From contig JAIXUH010000013.1 in assembly GCA_027484145.1 (NCBI GenBank), forward strand, positions 434,001 to 498,000: a DNA stretch of 64,000 bases, written 5' to 3'. Shown piece by piece: positions 63,732 through 64,000 of this stretch. Source of the stretch: Rhodobacter sp. Its GTDB lineage: Bacteria > Pseudomonadota > Alphaproteobacteria > Rhodobacterales > Rhodobacteraceae. The notes under the pieces are model-generated. The model was not told the origin of the DNA. It ran no database searches and was given only the letters and a program-made list of their open reading frames with translations. The position numbers and the translations under genes were made by a program. Positions within the stretch are counted from its first letter, which is position 1, and each line of letters opens with the position of its first letter.

Positions 63732-64000
63732 TTACTTGTAGACGGCTTCCTTGCCGAAATGCTTGACCAGCATGTAGTAGACAACAGCACGGTACTTGTT
63801 CCGCTCGGACCGGCCATAGGTGTCGATGACGGCATTGATCGCTTCCATCAGCTTCGGGCTGTCATCAAGGCCGAGTTTCTTCATCAGGAAATTGGCCTTG
63901 ACGGTCGCAAGCTCTGAGTCATCGGAGCCAGCAACCGTGGCGCTGTCAGCGTTATAGATCGCCGGTCCGCATCCGATTGTCACCTTGGTCAACAGCGCCA
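63732..64000 (-). CDS. DUF2853-family protein (partial)
   Basis: A small cytoplasmic protein whose C-terminal 89 or so residues are visible; the reading frame continues past the right edge, so the N-terminus is missing. The sequence CGPAIYNADSATVAGSDDSE and the end KYRAVVYYMLVKHFGKEAVY are typical of DUF2853, a conserved helical family of unknown function in Rhodobacterales. It is followed by a strong terminator. Confidence 0.85.
   Translation of the reverse strand, partial: ALLTKVTIGCGPAIYNADSATVAGSDDSELATVKANFLMKKLGLDDSPKLMEAINAVIDTYGRSERNKYRAVVYYMLVKHFGKEAVYK

Noticed and set aside
1-64000. CRISPR arrays, transposases, integrases or phage genes
   Set aside because: No regularly spaced repeats, no recombinase motifs and no composition break were seen; the island at 22-38 kb has ordinary genome-like codon use.

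Overview
The window looks like chromosomal DNA of an alphaproteobacterium of the Rhodobacterales (Rhodobacter/Gemmobacter-like). The evidence is the high G+C, dense ATGA/GTGA-coupled operons, an opgG-opgI-opgH-opgC glucan operon as known from Rhodobacter, a hemD-mic60-hemY operon next to tsaD-gpsA, and a DUF2853 gene at the right edge. I see no insertion sequence, prophage, CRISPR array, rRNA or origin. One tRNA-Thr(CGT) gene is present.

Layout, left to right. (1) 1-4491: a molybdenum hydroxylase with a fused [2Fe-2S]/Mo subunit (cut by the edge) and its FAD subunit, divergent from a MarR regulator and an Old-Yellow-Enzyme-type demethylase/reductase that lacks one iron-sulphur cysteine. (2) 4630-10189: a small membrane protein, then a TetR-MFP-RND efflux operon with a perfect palindrome before tetR. 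(3) 10214-16249: a polyamine-type ABC importer coupled to a metallo-beta-lactamase-fold protein and a guanidinobutyrase-like ureohydrolase, divergent from TetR. (4) 16250-18130: a P1B-4-type metal ATPase. (5) 18209-37775: an unusual envelope/signalling island (below). (6) 38247-43611: acs, adk, a large MHS-type transporter and a single-domain response regulator. (7) 43618-51609: a small membrane protein, a serine hydrolase, an aldehyde dehydrogenase with a second polyamine ABC importer, and LysR. (8) 52156-56841: osmoregulated periplasmic glucan synthesis. (9) 56886-64000: tRNA-Thr, haem genes and Mic60, tsaD, gpsA, YciI and EVE proteins, a structured intergenic region and DUF2853.

The most striking content is the island at 22-38 kb. 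On one strand lie a metallophosphatase, a Ser/Thr kinase fused to a universal-stress domain, a NOX-like transmembrane oxidoreductase with the H-x13-H and H-x12-H haem-ligand spacing of NADPH oxidases, a 1194-residue protein with four CXXCH haem sites and a DUF4384-like C-terminus, an OmpA-like protein, three exported caspase-fold proteases (one with an EF-hand-like loop), an M15 peptidase and an SH3 protein. A FecR protein follows, convergent with a Crp-type regulator and a CHASE2-adenylate cyclase. Almost all the effectors carry signal peptides, so this looks like a periplasmic protease system linked to electron transfer and controlled by phosphorylation and cAMP. That joint function is inference; the domain calls rest on visible motifs.

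Metabolically, both ABC systems and their enzymes point to use of polyamines or guanidino compounds via GABA. Acs with Adk fits acetate activation with AMP recycling.
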